NCBI RefSeq assembly: GCF_000337735.1
Contig: NZ_AOHX01000029.1
Span: 51,659 to 115,658 of the forward strand
Length of the DNA: 64,000 nucleotides
Direction: 5' to 3'
Origin: Natronorubrum sulfidifaciens JCM 14089
GTDB taxonomy: Archaea > Halobacteriota > Halobacteria > Halobacteriales > Natrialbaceae
A model generated the notes under the pieces. The model was not told the origin of the DNA and searched no databases. It saw only the letters and a program-made list of their open reading frames with translations. Below, one piece after another: positions 18,242 through 26,942 of the stretch (position 1 is the stretch's first letter; every line of letters starts with the position of its first letter). The position numbers and the translations under genes are program-made.

Positions 18242-20371
18242 ATGCACGCTCAGATGTTCGACGTTTCGAACCGCTCAAGTACGACGACCGACTATGACGA
18301 ACCAGTGTCGAAGCAGGTCCAGCAGGTCGAAACGATCTTTTGTCACGAGATTGGCGACGACTATCTCGTGGTGGTCGAGCGCGACGGACAGCGACTGTTC
18401 CGGGCAAAACTCGGACTGTCAGAAACCTCGGCCGGCCCTCGTCCCGCGAAGTTCCGGCTCAAAGACGGCTCGAGCGAAGAGCCTCGCCAGCCTGACGAGT
18501 TCGTCGAACTCGCCCGGCGAGCCAAGCGGATTCGCATCTCCGAACAGACCTCGAAACAGGGACGCGAGGAACTCATGGAGATGCTCAGCGGCTACCAGCT
18601 CGAGGAGAAGGCCAAGGCCGTCCGAACCTGTCGGTACTGTGCCTCCGCGGGCCGGTATTCGCCGATTACGACCGAGACGGCCGTCAAAGACGACAACGAC
18701 TGGATCTGCCAGGACTGTGCACGACAGGAACTCGAGCGGCAACTGTCGTACTCCGGTGGCGGCGCAGTCACCGGCGCGGCCAAAGACCGCCTCGAGGAGC
18801 TCATGCTCGAGGTACAGGATTTAGAACGGATTGTCAACCTGCTAAAGGGTCAACTCGATCCCGATCTGACGAAGTTCGATACCATCTCGGCGACGACCGA
18901 CGAGGTCGACCCCGTCCGGGTCGATTCGCTGAACCTCCACCCGGGCTTACAGGGGCTGCTCGAGGATCGCTTCGAGACCCTGCTCCCGGTCCAGAGTCTC
19001 GCGGTCGAAAACGGGCTCTTCGATGGTGAGGACCAGCTTGTGGTGTCGGCGACGGCGACCGGAAAGACCCTCGTCGGCGAGATGACCGGGCTCAACCGCG
19101 TGTTGAACGGCAAGGGGAAGATGCTCTTTCTCGTGCCCCTCGTCGCGCTTGCAAACCAGAAATACGAGGACTTTCAAGACGAGTACGGCCACCTCGTCGA
19201 CGTCTCCATTCGTGTGGGTGCGAGCCGGATCTCGGACAACGGCAACCAGTTCGACCCCAATGCCGACGTGATCGTCGGCACCTACGAGGGGATCGACCAC
19301 GCCCTGCGAACCGGCAAGGACATGGGCGATATCGGAACCGTCGTCATCGACGAAGTCCACACGCTCAAAGAGGACGACCGCGGCCACCGACTCGACGGTC
19401 TCATCTCGCGGCTCAAATACACCTGCGAGCAACGCGCGAAACGGCGCGACGACTACGGCGGCGCGCAATGGGTCTACCTCTCGGCAACCGTCGGTAACCC
19501 CGAACAGCTCGGCGCAGCCCTCGAGTCGACGCTCATCGAGTTCGAGGAACGGCCGGTGCCGATCGAACGGCACGTCACGTTCGCCGACGGCCAGGAGAAA
19601 GTCCGGATCGAGAACAAACTCGTCAGACGCGAGTTCGATACGGAGTCCTCAAAAGGGTATCGCGGGCAGACGATCATCTTTACGAACTCCCGGCGACGGT
19701 GTCACGAGATCAGTCGAAAACTCGAGTACTCGGCTGCGCCGTATCACGCCGGCCTCGATTACCGGCGCCGGAAAAAGGTCGAACGCCAGTTCGGCGAACA
19801 GGAACTCTCCGCCGTTGTCACGACCGCCGCCCTCGCCGCTGGGGTCGACTTCCCGGCCTCGCAGGTCATCTTTGACTCGCTGGCGATGGGAATCGAGTGG
19901 CTTTCGGTCCAGGAGTTCCACCAGATGCTCGGCCGTGCGGGGCGTCCCGACTACCACGACAAGGGGACCGTGTACGTCCTCGTCGAACCCGACTGTGCCT
20001 ACCACAACTCCATGGAGATGAGCGAGGATGAGGTCGCGTTCAAACTCCTGAAAGGCGACATGGAGTCGGTGATGACCCACTACGACGAGGCCGCCGCGAT
20101 CGAGGAAACGCTCGCGAATATCACCGTCGGCGGGAAAGCCGCGAAGGGGCTCAACGACCGCATGCTCGGCGACGTGCCGACGAAACACGCGATCGGCAAA
20201 CTCCTGCAGTACGACTTCATCGATGGCTTCGAACCCACGCCGCTGGGCCGTGTCGTCACTGAACACTTCTTAGAGCCCAGTGAAGCGTTCACCCTCGTCG
20301 ATGGTATCCGAAAAGACGCCCACCCCTACGAACTCGTCGCGGATATCGAACTCCGCGACGCGGATCTGTAA
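18242..20371 (+). CDS. Ski2-like DEAD/DEAH-box helicase with N-terminal zinc region
   Basis: The roughly 709-residue SF2 helicase has Walker A SATATGKT, DEVH in VVIDEVHTL, YLSATVGNP (motif III), FTNSRRRCHEI (IV), AALAAGVDFPASQV (V) and QMLGRAGRPDYHDKG (VI). The first 240 residues are a euryarchaeal extension with CRYC...CQDC zinc ligands. It probably acts on RNA or DNA repair intermediates. The start is uncertain: GTG 18233, ATG 18242 and ATG 18254 are all possible. Confidence 0.85.
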   Translation: MHAQMFDVSNRSSTTTDYDEPVSKQVQQVETIFCHEIGDDYLVVVERDGQRLFRAKLGLSETSAGPRPAKFRLKDGSSEEPRQPDEFVELARRAKRIRISEQTSKQGREELMEMLSGYQLEEKAKAVRTCRYCASAGRYSPITTETAVKDDNDWICQDCARQELERQLSYSGGGAVTGAAKDRLEELMLEVQDLERIVNLLKGQLDPDLTKFDTISATTDEVDPVRVDSLNLHPGLQGLLEDRFETLLPVQSLAVENGLFDGEDQLVVSATATGKTLVGEMTGLNRVLNGKGKMLFLVPLVALANQKYEDFQDEYGHLVDVSIRVGASRISDNGNQFDPNADVIVGTYEGIDHALRTGKDMGDIGTVVIDEVHTLKEDDRGHRLDGLISRLKYTCEQRAKRRDDYGGAQWVYLSATVGNPEQLGAALESTLIEFEERPVPIERHVTFADGQEKVRIENKLVRREFDTESSKGYRGQTIIFTNSRRRCHEISRKLEYSAAPYHAGLDYRRRKKVERQFGEQELSAVVTTAALAAGVDFPASQVIFDSLAMGIEWLSVQEFHQMLGRAGRPDYHDKGTVYVLVEPDCAYHNSMEMSEDEVAFKLLKGDMESVMTHYDEAAAIEETLANITVGGKAAKGLNDRMLGDVPTKHAIGKLLQYDFIDGFEPTPLGRVVTEHFLEPSEAFTLVDGIRKDAHPYELVADIELRDADL

Positions 20372-20428
20372 GTTACTCGAGAGGCGACTGCTGTACCTGT
20401 TCTCTGTCTCGCCCCGCTCTCGGCGGCG

Positions 20429-20683
20429 TTACGGGACGAACGCGATGCCAAAGAGCGAGAAAACGAGGACGATGATCGAGCCGGGAACGCCGCCGAGGGC
20501 GACGATGGCGAGGACAACCGGCGTCACAGCAACGGAGAGTCCGAAGACGGCCTGTGAAAGGACCAACACCACCAGTCCGGCGACCGCATTAATGATGAAG
20601 GGGCTGACCGCACGGATGAGAGACGCCCCGACGAGGAGGGCCACGAGGACGAGGATCAACAGCACGATCTCGATGCCAGTCAT
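20429..20683 (-). CDS. BofA-like (pro-sigma-K processing inhibitor family) membrane protein
   Basis: An 84-residue, almost wholly hydrophobic protein. It has the BofA-family layout of several short helices, with NAVAGLVVLVLSQAVFGL and a glycine-rich turn ALGGVPGSIIV. In archaea the function is unknown, since no sporulation pathway exists. It ends close to the convergent helicase gene. Confidence 0.8.
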   Translation of the reverse strand: MTGIEIVLLILVLVALLVGASLIRAVSPFIINAVAGLVVLVLSQAVFGLSVAVTPVVLAIVALGGVPGSIIVLVFSLFGIAFVP

Positions 20684-20773
20684 GAACGTGGCCGTAAGAC
20701 GTCCATCGGCAAAAGCACTCGGTCGATAACGAAAGCCTTTAACTAATACACCTACAACTCATGAATGCAGCAC

Positions 20774-20846
20774 GGGATCGTGGGTTAGCTTGGTATACTT
20801 CGGGCCTTGGGTGCCCGTGACCCCGGTTCAAATCCGGGCGATCCCA
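20774..20846 (+). tRNA. tRNA-Pro (anticodon TGG), integration target
   Basis: The acceptor GGGATCG (20774-20780) pairs with CGATCCC (20839-20845), and the discriminator is A at 20846. The anticodon stem CGGGC/GCCCG encloses loop CTTGGGT, anticodon TGG. It is intact and intron-free. Its 3' 24 bases plus one T are repeated at 62253-62277, so the gene was kept whole by the incoming element. Confidence 0.95.
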
Positions 20847-20847
20847 T
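20823..20847 (+). other. attL: left direct repeat of the integrated element
   Basis: These 25 bases start CCGGTTCAAATCC and end GATCCCAT, covering the T arm and 3' acceptor strand of tRNA-Pro. They are identical to 62253-62277. This is the classical outcome of tyrosine-integrase insertion into a tRNA 3' end. Confidence 0.92.
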
Positions 20848-21047
20848 TTTCGCTCCCTGCGCTTAGAGTCCGAGAGTAATCGCATTATAGCTGCGGGTTC
20901 CGGGTGTTTTTCGTGGGTATTGTGGTTAGGATTCGGACTTCGGTCCGTGCGCGGGTCGCTTGCGTGCTTGGGTTTCCTGAGTTCGAACCCATGTTTAGGA
21001 TTGCGGGCGGCTTCCCAGCGTCCCGGTTGACAAGATCGCTCGGGTCG

Positions 21048-21371
21048 CTGGGATTGCAGGCTGCTCGCCCGAGCCGGTGCTGGGATTGCCAGCTACTCGC
21101 CCGCGCCGATCGTCAGGACGTGTCGTCTGCTTCGTCGTGAGGCGTCCACTCGGGAACGTCACCGGCGTAAAATTCCGCTGATGGTGGAAGGCCGCCCTCA
21201 ATCTACGGATCGGGCGGGTCCCGGTTCAGAGAGGCTCGCAAGAGCTTCACCCGGGTTGACTCGCCTGTCATACGCACGTGTAGACTCTGCACATGATTGA
21301 GGCTGACGGTGCCCAGGGGTCGTTCACAGCGTTATTGCGTGTACTGGGATTGCCAGTTGCTCGCCTGCACT
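21048..21371 (+). repeat. Three copies of a CTGGGATTGC-led motif
   Basis: CTGGGATTGC followed by a few variable bases and (G/A)CTCGCC occurs at 21048, 21080 and 21344. The first two are 32 bases apart. They lie just inside attL in a non-coding stretch. They may be integrase arm sites or remnants of a short duplicated sequence. Confidence 0.45.
21113..21271 (-). pseudogene. Small 52-codon ORF interrupted by an in-frame TAG
   Basis: From ATG 21271 the frame reads MTGESTRVKLLRASLNRDPPDP, hits TAG at 21205-21203, then continues in frame IEGGLPPSAEFYAGDV and PEWTPHDEADDTS to TGA at 21115-21113. Both halves have the acidic, GC-rich codon pattern of real haloarchaeal genes. One C-to-T change in a CAG codon would explain the break. 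I do not recognise the family. It is the first coding trace inside attL. Confidence 0.5.
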
Positions 21372-21438
21372 TCAAGGGTCAACGATGTCTCTCGTTGTTC
21401 TGATTTGATCCGGGCGATCCACCACGATCGCCCAGGTC

Positions 21439-21696
21439 GGGATTCACTCTCGGTCAATCCACACTGCATGACCAGCCGCGCCTGGTGCGCGGCATGTGTC
21501 GACAATCCGCTGTTCACTTGAACGGTTGGGATTCGACTCGCAAATTAAGGTCAAAAGTTCGGCGTTCACACGGTGATTGGCGTGTGAACGCGTGTTCACA
21601 CAGGGATATTCGCTCTCTTGTTCGCAGGTTAACCTACGAGTTAACATCTGAGTTATCTTATGAGGTAACTCATGAGTTAACATGTTATTCTCGAAA
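21439..21696. repeat. Non-coding module, copy A, with GTTAAC sites
   Basis: This region aligns in the same orientation with 27528-27758. Both begin GGGATTCACTCTC, share CAGCCGCGCC and CATGTGTCGAC, and end in an array of GAGTTAACAT-like repeats finishing GTTAACATGTTA. GTTAAC occurs at 21628, 21640 and 21676. Copy A lies just past the 3' end of the serine recombinase gene. It may be a regulatory, centromere-like or boundary sequence. Confidence 0.65.
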
Positions 21697-21733
21697 CAAC
21701 GACGTTGACAACCTTGTTCGTGTCGTGGTAATA

Positions 21734-22486
21734 TCACTCCGGGATGGTATCCAACGCTTCTGCGATACGATCATCGGTCTTTGCTGTCGCATCAAGATAC
21801 CACTGCCGTCGGTCCTCGTCCTGGTGTATTCGGGAGAGTGTCTGTCGTGTCGTGTTGAGTCCCTTTGCTTCCTGACGATAGCTACTCCCATTCTCGATCG
21901 CTTCGAGCGCGGCGCGAATTTCTAAGTACCCGTCGTCGCCTTCGTCCGGTGTGAGGGTCGGTCTTAGGTATCCCTCGGCGTTTCGCTCGAATCCGACCGG
22001 TACTTCGCCCAACCATTTCCCTTCCTTCTTGGCGCGCTTCACACCGCTGTTAACACGGCTAATTAGCTTTCTCCGCTCCTCTTCAGCAACTGCAGCTGAG
22101 ATATCGGCGATGAGCTTCCCAGTCCCGTCGGGCTTGACCGTGTCAGTCCAATCGTTCGTGATGTTGATGATCGTCCCGGCGTCGCTCGCGGTCTCGAAGA
22201 ACTCTTGGTAGATGCTCCCAAGTCGGGCTAACCGGCTGATTTCCCACACGATTATGCGATCGTACTCGCCTGCGTCGATGTCATCGGTGAGTTCGATGAA
22301 TTGCTCGCGGCCCGGGTCTGATCCGCTTTGTGAGAGGTCTACGTACCAATTGATTCCTGTGGGGTCAATGTTGTTTTGGTCGGCCCAGTCGTTGATGTCG
22401 TCGCGTTGGTGTCCGGAGTTTTGCTTGTCTGTCGATGCTCGGATGTATGCGGCAACGTTCTCGCTCGTTTCTGAGGTCTCTCTCAT
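21734..22486 (-). CDS. Serine recombinase (resolvase/invertase family)
   Basis: The 250-residue site-specific recombinase has N-terminal catalytic domain AAYIRASTDKQNSGHQ, with the nucleophile Ser in R-A-S, then IIVWEISRLARLG and EEERRKLISRVNSGVKRAKKEGKWLG. The C-terminal HTH region (SSYRQEAKGLNTTRQTLSRI) binds DNA. ATG 22486 (MRETSE) is preferred over TTG 22507, since a TATA-like box lies 25-34 bases upstream of it. A 10-bp palindrome follows the box. It may invert or excise the neighbouring block bracketed by the repeats at 21439 and 27528. Confidence 0.88.
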   Translation of the reverse strand: MRETSETSENVAAYIRASTDKQNSGHQRDDINDWADQNNIDPTGINWYVDLSQSGSDPGREQFIELTDDIDAGEYDRIIVWEISRLARLGSIYQEFFETASDAGTIINITNDWTDTVKPDGTGKLIADISAAVAEEERRKLISRVNSGVKRAKKEGKWLGEVPVGFERNAEGYLRPTLTPDEGDDGYLEIRAALEAIENGSSYRQEAKGLNTTRQTLSRIHQDEDRRQWYLDATAKTDDRIAEALDTIPE

Positions 22487-22510
22487 ACAGGGTAGCCTAA
22501 CAGTCAACTA

Positions 22511-22558
22511 CGTATAAGTAAGGAAAGTCGTGTACAGGGTCGTCGTAACCTGTACACG
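22511..22558 (-). promoter_or_regulatory. Promoter and palindromic operator of the serine recombinase
   Basis: The TATA-like sequence (read on the minus strand as TACTTATACG, 22511-22520) lies next to the palindrome CGTGTACAGG (22529-22538) / CCTGTACACG (22549-22558), perfect over 10 bp with a 10-base spacer. A third half-site, CGTACAGGGT, is at 22571. The layout suggests a repressor that blocks TBP/TFB binding. Confidence 0.55.
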
Positions 22559-22697
22559 GTCACCTGACCGCGTACAGGGTGTGATGTCCTCGAAGTGAGT
22601 TTCCGACCTAACCGATTGTGTAGAACTCGATGTGCCTCAACTCACTCACGAACCGAACCCGGACCGACTGTCTTCGAATGGGTGATTCTCGGACACT

Positions 22698-23090
22698 CTA
22701 CTCACGGTGCTCATCGTCTAGCTCGGCTTCTAACTCGGTAATCTCGGCGTCAAGCTCGTCTTCGTCCACGTCTTCCGTTGGAGTTCCTACGTATTCTTTG
22801 TCTTCGAATATTCTCTCAAGTTGGTCGAGGCTGGCGACGTACCGGTGAAGGTCTTCACGGTGATCGAGCGCGTGGTAGTGGCTGTCCCGAGTTTTCCCGA
22901 TGAAGCCGTCGTTGTAGAGCCGGGTGAGCGTTGTGGTGACGGTGCCATGGGGGAGTTCGAGGTGGTCTTCAAGTTCTTTGGGTTTGAAACCGAGTTCGGT
23001 GTTGTCGTAGAGGAATGCGATTATGTCGGATTTGGCTGTCCCGGGCGTGAGTTCGACGTCGGGTTCGTGGGTGTCAAGGTGGACAGGCAT
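22698..23090 (-). CDS. Winged-HTH regulator with acidic coiled tail
   Basis: The 130-residue protein has residues about 20-75 forming a MarR/TrmB-like winged helix (AKSDIIAFLYDNTELGFKPKELEDHLELPHGT, split by TVTTTLTRLY; recognition helix around GTVTTTLTRLYNDGF). The tail (RYVASLDQLERIF, then DELDAEITELEAELDDE) is an acidic helix and resembles the small proteins at 23225 and 26696. ATG 23090 (MPVHLDTHEPDVE) is chosen since the preceding frame is not family-like. It is upstream of the recombinase and could bind the operator at 22529. Confidence 0.65.
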   Translation of the reverse strand: MPVHLDTHEPDVELTPGTAKSDIIAFLYDNTELGFKPKELEDHLELPHGTVTTTLTRLYNDGFIGKTRDSHYHALDHREDLHRYVASLDQLERIFEDKEYVGTPTEDVDEDELDAEITELEAELDDEHRE

Positions 23091-23224
23091 GGTTGTGTCC
23101 CAATGTAGCTTTTTGTGTCTTATTGTAATTTCGGTGAGGTTCGGGGTCGGCCACATTGGGTAACACGTTGAAATTGAGAATAAATACTCAATTATCGAGA
23201 ACTGTAAGAAATCAATTCACAACT

Positions 23225-23404
23225 TCATTCACGAGTTAACCCGTCGTCTTCCAACTCTTCGAGTTCCTCGTTAGTGCGTCCCGCTCTAATTTGTTTCTCG
23301 GTCTCTTCAGGAATGGTGTCAGAATCGCGGTGGTGTCCAAACATCCGGTCTAATTGATTGAGGCTAGAGGCGTACCGTCGGATGGATTCGTTGGACTCGG
23401 GCAT
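23225..23404 (-). CDS. Small acidic protein of the RMFGHHR family
   Basis: A 59-residue protein starting MPESNESIRRYASSLNQLD. It shares RMFGHHR, P-x-E...QI-AGRT and EEL with the 61-residue protein at 26696. The function is unknown. ATG 23404 is preferred; ATG 23419 and 23452 extend it without similarity. It lies 45 bases after the gene ending at 23449 on the same strand. Confidence 0.5.
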   Translation of the reverse strand: MPESNESIRRYASSLNQLDRMFGHHRDSDTIPEETEKQIRAGRTNEELEELEDDGLTRE

Positions 23405-23448
23405 AGTAACTATATACATTCGATTGCACCAAAATTCCCTGAGAAACC

Positions 23449-24507
23449 TCACCAGTCCGCACTGATGCTAATATTCCATATGTCCTGCCGGTCAAATACC
23501 GGCGTGAAATTCTGCGCACCGATTGTGTTGATATAATACTCTCTATCTTCTGACTGTGGATGATGACTCTTCAACCGGACGTACGCATGATCGTACGACG
23601 CTAATTGCGCGTACGGATTCCGGTACTCGGGACGGTTCCGGAACTTGTCATCCGCTCTGCTGAGAACCGCTTCACGAACCCCATCATGACTCTGAATAGG
23701 ATTTTCAATAATAAGCCCCGTCACCCACGGTTCATCATTCGACCGACCCTCCTTCACCGTCGTTTCTACCACGTTCACTGGGATCTCTTCCTCCGGTGTG
23801 ATCGTGAACGTTTCAATCTCTTTATCTCGCCCGTGTTGCAGCTCGGACAGGCCGAACTGAGCAGCGAGTTTCCGGTATAGCCGCCCATCAACCGGATGCC
23901 CGTTAGTCAGGAACCCCAGCGTGAAAGACTCAACCTCACCGGAGTATGCGTCAATCTCCAAGTGAAGAGCTAGGTACTCGTTCTCACGGAATTCCAAGAG
24001 ATACACGCCGAATCCGGTCTTGTAAGTATCAAACGTCGCCTCTTCCAACCGGCCTTCTAACGTTTGAAGGCAATGGACAAAGTTCTCCATGTCCGTGCCA
24101 ACCCACGACCCGCCGAGTTGATGGAAGGTGAACCAGTCATCGTGACCACGGTCAAGGATCGAGGAAACGCGAGAAAGTCCCTCGACGATTCTGTTAACGG
24201 TAACCCGAGGTGAATACGTCTTAAATGAAACCGATTGGTATGGAATGCTCGGCTGGTGCATAAACGTACAGATATCGTTGATGTCCCGTGCTTCCTCCGA
24301 TGAGACGGGGAACACTCTCGGTCCGAGCGAGTAACTCCCCATCGACGGTTCGATGAACTGGTTCTCGGACTGAACCGGTGTCGGCATTACTCCTAATCCT
24401 TCCTTGAGAGTCTCGATGTACGCTTCTTCGATGGTCTTCTCTTCTGACTGCGCGTACTCCTTAATCTGGCCGTGTACTGACCACGGAATGTCTACATTTG
24501 GACGCAT
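23449..24507 (-). CDS. Hypothetical protein with ribbon-helix-helix-like N-terminus
   Basis: A 352-residue soluble protein. The first 40 residues (VDIPWSVHGQIKEYAQSEEKTIEEAY) look like a ribbon-helix-helix DNA-binding segment. The rest is mixed alpha/beta with aromatic strands (FGVYLLEFRENEYLALHLEID) and no motif I recognise. It is unlike the chromosomal genes in its lower GC and is probably a transferred element gene. Confidence 0.55.
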   Translation of the reverse strand: MRPNVDIPWSVHGQIKEYAQSEEKTIEEAYIETLKEGLGVMPTPVQSENQFIEPSMGSYSLGPRVFPVSSEEARDINDICTFMHQPSIPYQSVSFKTYSPRVTVNRIVEGLSRVSSILDRGHDDWFTFHQLGGSWVGTDMENFVHCLQTLEGRLEEATFDTYKTGFGVYLLEFRENEYLALHLEIDAYSGEVESFTLGFLTNGHPVDGRLYRKLAAQFGLSELQHGRDKEIETFTITPEEEIPVNVVETTVKEGRSNDEPWVTGLIIENPIQSHDGVREAVLSRADDKFRNRPEYRNPYAQLASYDHAYVRLKSHHPQSEDREYYINTIGAQNFTPVFDRQDIWNISISADW

Positions 24508-24695
24508 ACGAATGACATGAGAACGCTACGAAATAAGTCTTCTGCAAAATCATACTGAATATACTCTCGGTCCATGCGTATTCGAGGAACGCAACGTATA
24601 CACACATTTTCAGCTAATCGACCAAGTAGGAAACACCGTTTACAACAACTATAACGCGTTTTTGCGCCGCTTTAGAATCAAGACCGGGTCAGTAG

Positions 24696-25111
24696 CTACT
24701 CATCGGTCACCGCGTCTTGCTTTCCACGACTCAAACTGTTATTCACAGCTTGCCGAGGCCGACCAGTCCGAGTTCCCCACGACTGTTGATTCTGACCTTT
24801 AATATCTACAGCAAACGCGTCAGCGCCACAACCGACACTCCCGCGCTCACCAGCAAGATCACCAATTCGATGCACAACGTGCTCCTCAACGGCCTGCCAC
24901 AACGGTGGTTCCGAACAACATACGGGTACGTGTCCGCCCACGCTTCATTCATTATCCCACGAGCTAATGACCGGTGAATTCACACTGCGCCTTCATACGA
25001 ATTCAAATAATCAGACGGTCGAGTGTACTGCCCTAAGTTCAGGGCAATGTACGTGGCGTCCTGAAACACGATCTTCGCCTCATTACGACTGATTGTAGTT
25101 CCTACACACGG
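24696..25111 (-). pseudogene. Decayed gene, family unrecognised
   Basis: Read from about 25111, the frame gives CVGTTISRNEAKIVFQDA and TYIALNLGQYTRPSDYLN, meets TGA at 24982-24980, then continues IHRSLARGIMNEAWADTYPYVVRNH. A shift near 24900 leads into PLWQAVEEHVVHRIGDL, then GADAFAVDIKGQNQQSW, to the stop at 24696. The three pieces look like one protein broken by a nonsense and a frameshift change. A perfect TGCCCT/AGGGCA hairpin (25029-25046) lies inside it. No start codon survives. Confidence 0.4.
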
Positions 25112-25186
25112 TTAAGACAGGGAAGGCACATTGACAACGCCGTCACACCCGAAACCACTTTGACAGATCACCAACGACAGACAGCA

Positions 25187-25834
25187 ATGTCGGACATTGG
25201 AAGATGGGTCGTATGGGGACTCCTCCCGTCATTAATTGCAGGACTCTTGATTAACGCGGTCGTCTCCTTCGAAACGATTGACTCTGCAGTCTTCGGGGCA
25301 ATAATCAACGATCCCATCCTCCGGGTTACAGGACTCACAATCGCATTCGTCGCTCCCTTCTACTTTGGAGTCAGTTACATCGTGTCGCTCACAAAAGCCG
25401 TGATTGATCGACGGAAGGAGATACGGTCAAGTAGTACGGCAGGAGGGTTCGTCGTTCCTTCACGACCGAGTAGCCCGATTTGGCACGGTGTTACGCGTCA
25501 CTATGGAGTGGACTGGTTTGTGACGGTAGGATCGAATCGGAGTGGGAATCCGTATGCGTACATCGACAAAGGGCCATGTTGTCCGGAGTGTCAAACTGAA
25601 ATGCTTCGACGGACTGAGCCAAAACTCCTGGTTCTAAAGCGCCGTATTTGGCTGTGTCCGGATTGTGAAACTGTCGTTGACCGACCGGAGGAGATGCTGT
25701 TCGAAGAGGATAAAGGCGTGAAGAATATCGCAGAGAAACACGTAACGGCTGCATTGACTGTAGAGGATCCTGAAGAGTATATTGAGTCTGTAGACGGTAT
25801 GGATACGGGGGAGTGGGGTCGCCGCGTTAGGTAG
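25187..25834 (+). CDS. Membrane-anchored zinc-ribbon protein
   Basis: A 215-residue protein. Two hydrophobic helices (about 7-28 and 45-68) precede a soluble region with CCPECQ (about 130) and LCPDCE (about 155), a four-cysteine zinc ribbon, presumably cytoplasmic. ATG 25187 is chosen because the first helix starts at once. The function is unknown; membrane plus zinc layout occurs in some phage-sensing effectors, but this is only an analogy. Confidence 0.6.
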   Translation: MSDIGRWVVWGLLPSLIAGLLINAVVSFETIDSAVFGAIINDPILRVTGLTIAFVAPFYFGVSYIVSLTKAVIDRRKEIRSSSTAGGFVVPSRPSSPIWHGVTRHYGVDWFVTVGSNRSGNPYAYIDKGPCCPECQTEMLRRTEPKLLVLKRRIWLCPDCETVVDRPEEMLFEEDKGVKNIAEKHVTAALTVEDPEEYIESVDGMDTGEWGRRVR

Positions 25835-25895
25835 TGTGGATGTGAGTTGACAATCTACTCGGTGTCATAGGATCCTCAACTGCTAACTCGTCAGT

Positions 25896-26594
25896 TCAGT
25901 CAGTTGTGACTGACCGGAGCACGTGATCAATAATCTGCGATCCTCCACCGTATACCAGTCTTTCAAACAAGTCTCGTGCCCTCACAATCCCAACGTACTC
26001 ATTCGGGTACAGGAACACCAGTTCGATACGATCGTACGACGGGCGCGCGAATACGATCTCGCCACTTCCCCGTATCTCATCGAAAGGTACCGGGTTCAAA
26101 ACCTCGGTCAACAACTCACCGACTTTCGCAGGATTCTCCTCCAACTCATCGATCAACCGGTTTTCCCGGGTATTATCGACAGTCAGCCCGGTATTCGTGT
26201 ACTCGATCACACCCTGCTCCTCCATGTACTCTCTCGCAGCATCGAGGTCGAACGCTCCAACCAGGTCAAACTCCACGTTGTCCTCGTGAACAGGGTGAGC
26301 TAATGATCGGACGTACCCGTACATTTCTGCGACAAACTCTCCACGCTGCATGTTCCCTTTCCCTGATTCCCTATCATCGAGGTCTTCTCGGGTAAGGTGG
26401 TACAGCACAGAGTTTTCGTTGAATCCGATCGTGAAGTGCCGGTTGTTCCAATCGTTGGTGATGGAATATCCTCGACGGTTAGAAGATGGTTTGAATCCGA
26501 GAGTGTTCCCGTCGAAGCGGAGTTCTGCTCCGTCTTTCGTGGTGTCTACGTGGATCGATTCAGCGAGGGTGTTTTCGATGTTGAAAGTATTCAC
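25896..26594 (-). CDS. Hypothetical protein
   Basis: A 232-residue soluble acidic protein starting at a GTG (26594). Beta-rich N-terminal half (GYSITNDWNNRHFTIGFNENS) and a helical middle; no catalytic motif recognised. It follows the small RMFGHHR-family gene at 26696 on the same strand, in the mirrored order of the other small-protein pair. Confidence 0.5.
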   Translation of the reverse strand: MNTFNIENTLAESIHVDTTKDGAELRFDGNTLGFKPSSNRRGYSITNDWNNRHFTIGFNENSVLYHLTREDLDDRESGKGNMQRGEFVAEMYGYVRSLAHPVHEDNVEFDLVGAFDLDAAREYMEEQGVIEYTNTGLTVDNTRENRLIDELEENPAKVGELLTEVLNPVPFDEIRGSGEIVFARPSYDRIELVFLYPNEYVGIVRARDLFERLVYGGGSQIIDHVLRSVTTD

Positions 26595-26695
26595 GAGACA
26601 TTGATGCTCGCATGTGAATTGTTTCTGATTAGTTATAAAAGTACCTTCAGGGTAGACGTTCTTTACCTTGACAAGCCCGACAGTGACAGTACGCT

Positions 26696-26881
26696 CTAAT
26701 AATCTTCAGTGTCGGTCTCAGCCTTGAGTTCTGCGAGTTCCGCATCGAGTTCCTCGTCAGTGCGCCCTGCACCGATTTGATTCTCGGGTTCACACGGCGT
26801 AACGCCCTTGTTGCGGTGGTGTCCGAACATACGGTACTCTTGAAGTAGATTGGCCCTGAGTCGCCGCGCGTCCTCGTCCAT
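26696..26881 (-). CDS. Small acidic protein of the RMFGHHR family, second copy
   Basis: A 61-residue protein, MDEDARRLRANLLQEY, then RMFGHHR, then EPENQIGAGRTDEELDAELAEL. It aligns with 23225-23404 over about 45 residues and with the acidic tail of the regulator at 22698. The start ATG 26881 is clear. Two copies flanking the same block suggest a shared role with the adjacent large hypothetical genes. Confidence 0.5.
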   Translation of the reverse strand: MDEDARRLRANLLQEYRMFGHHRNKGVTPCEPENQIGAGRTDEELDAELAELKAETDTEDY

Positions 26882-26942
26882 ATCTACAGTTATCCGACTG
26901 CACAGACCTAAGAGATAGGGTGAACGGTGTGGCGTTTACAAA

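Noticed and set aside
21601-21690. CRISPR-like spacing of GTTAAC repeats
   Set aside because: Repeats are short, irregular and palindromic, with no unique spacers of constant length and no cas genes in the window.
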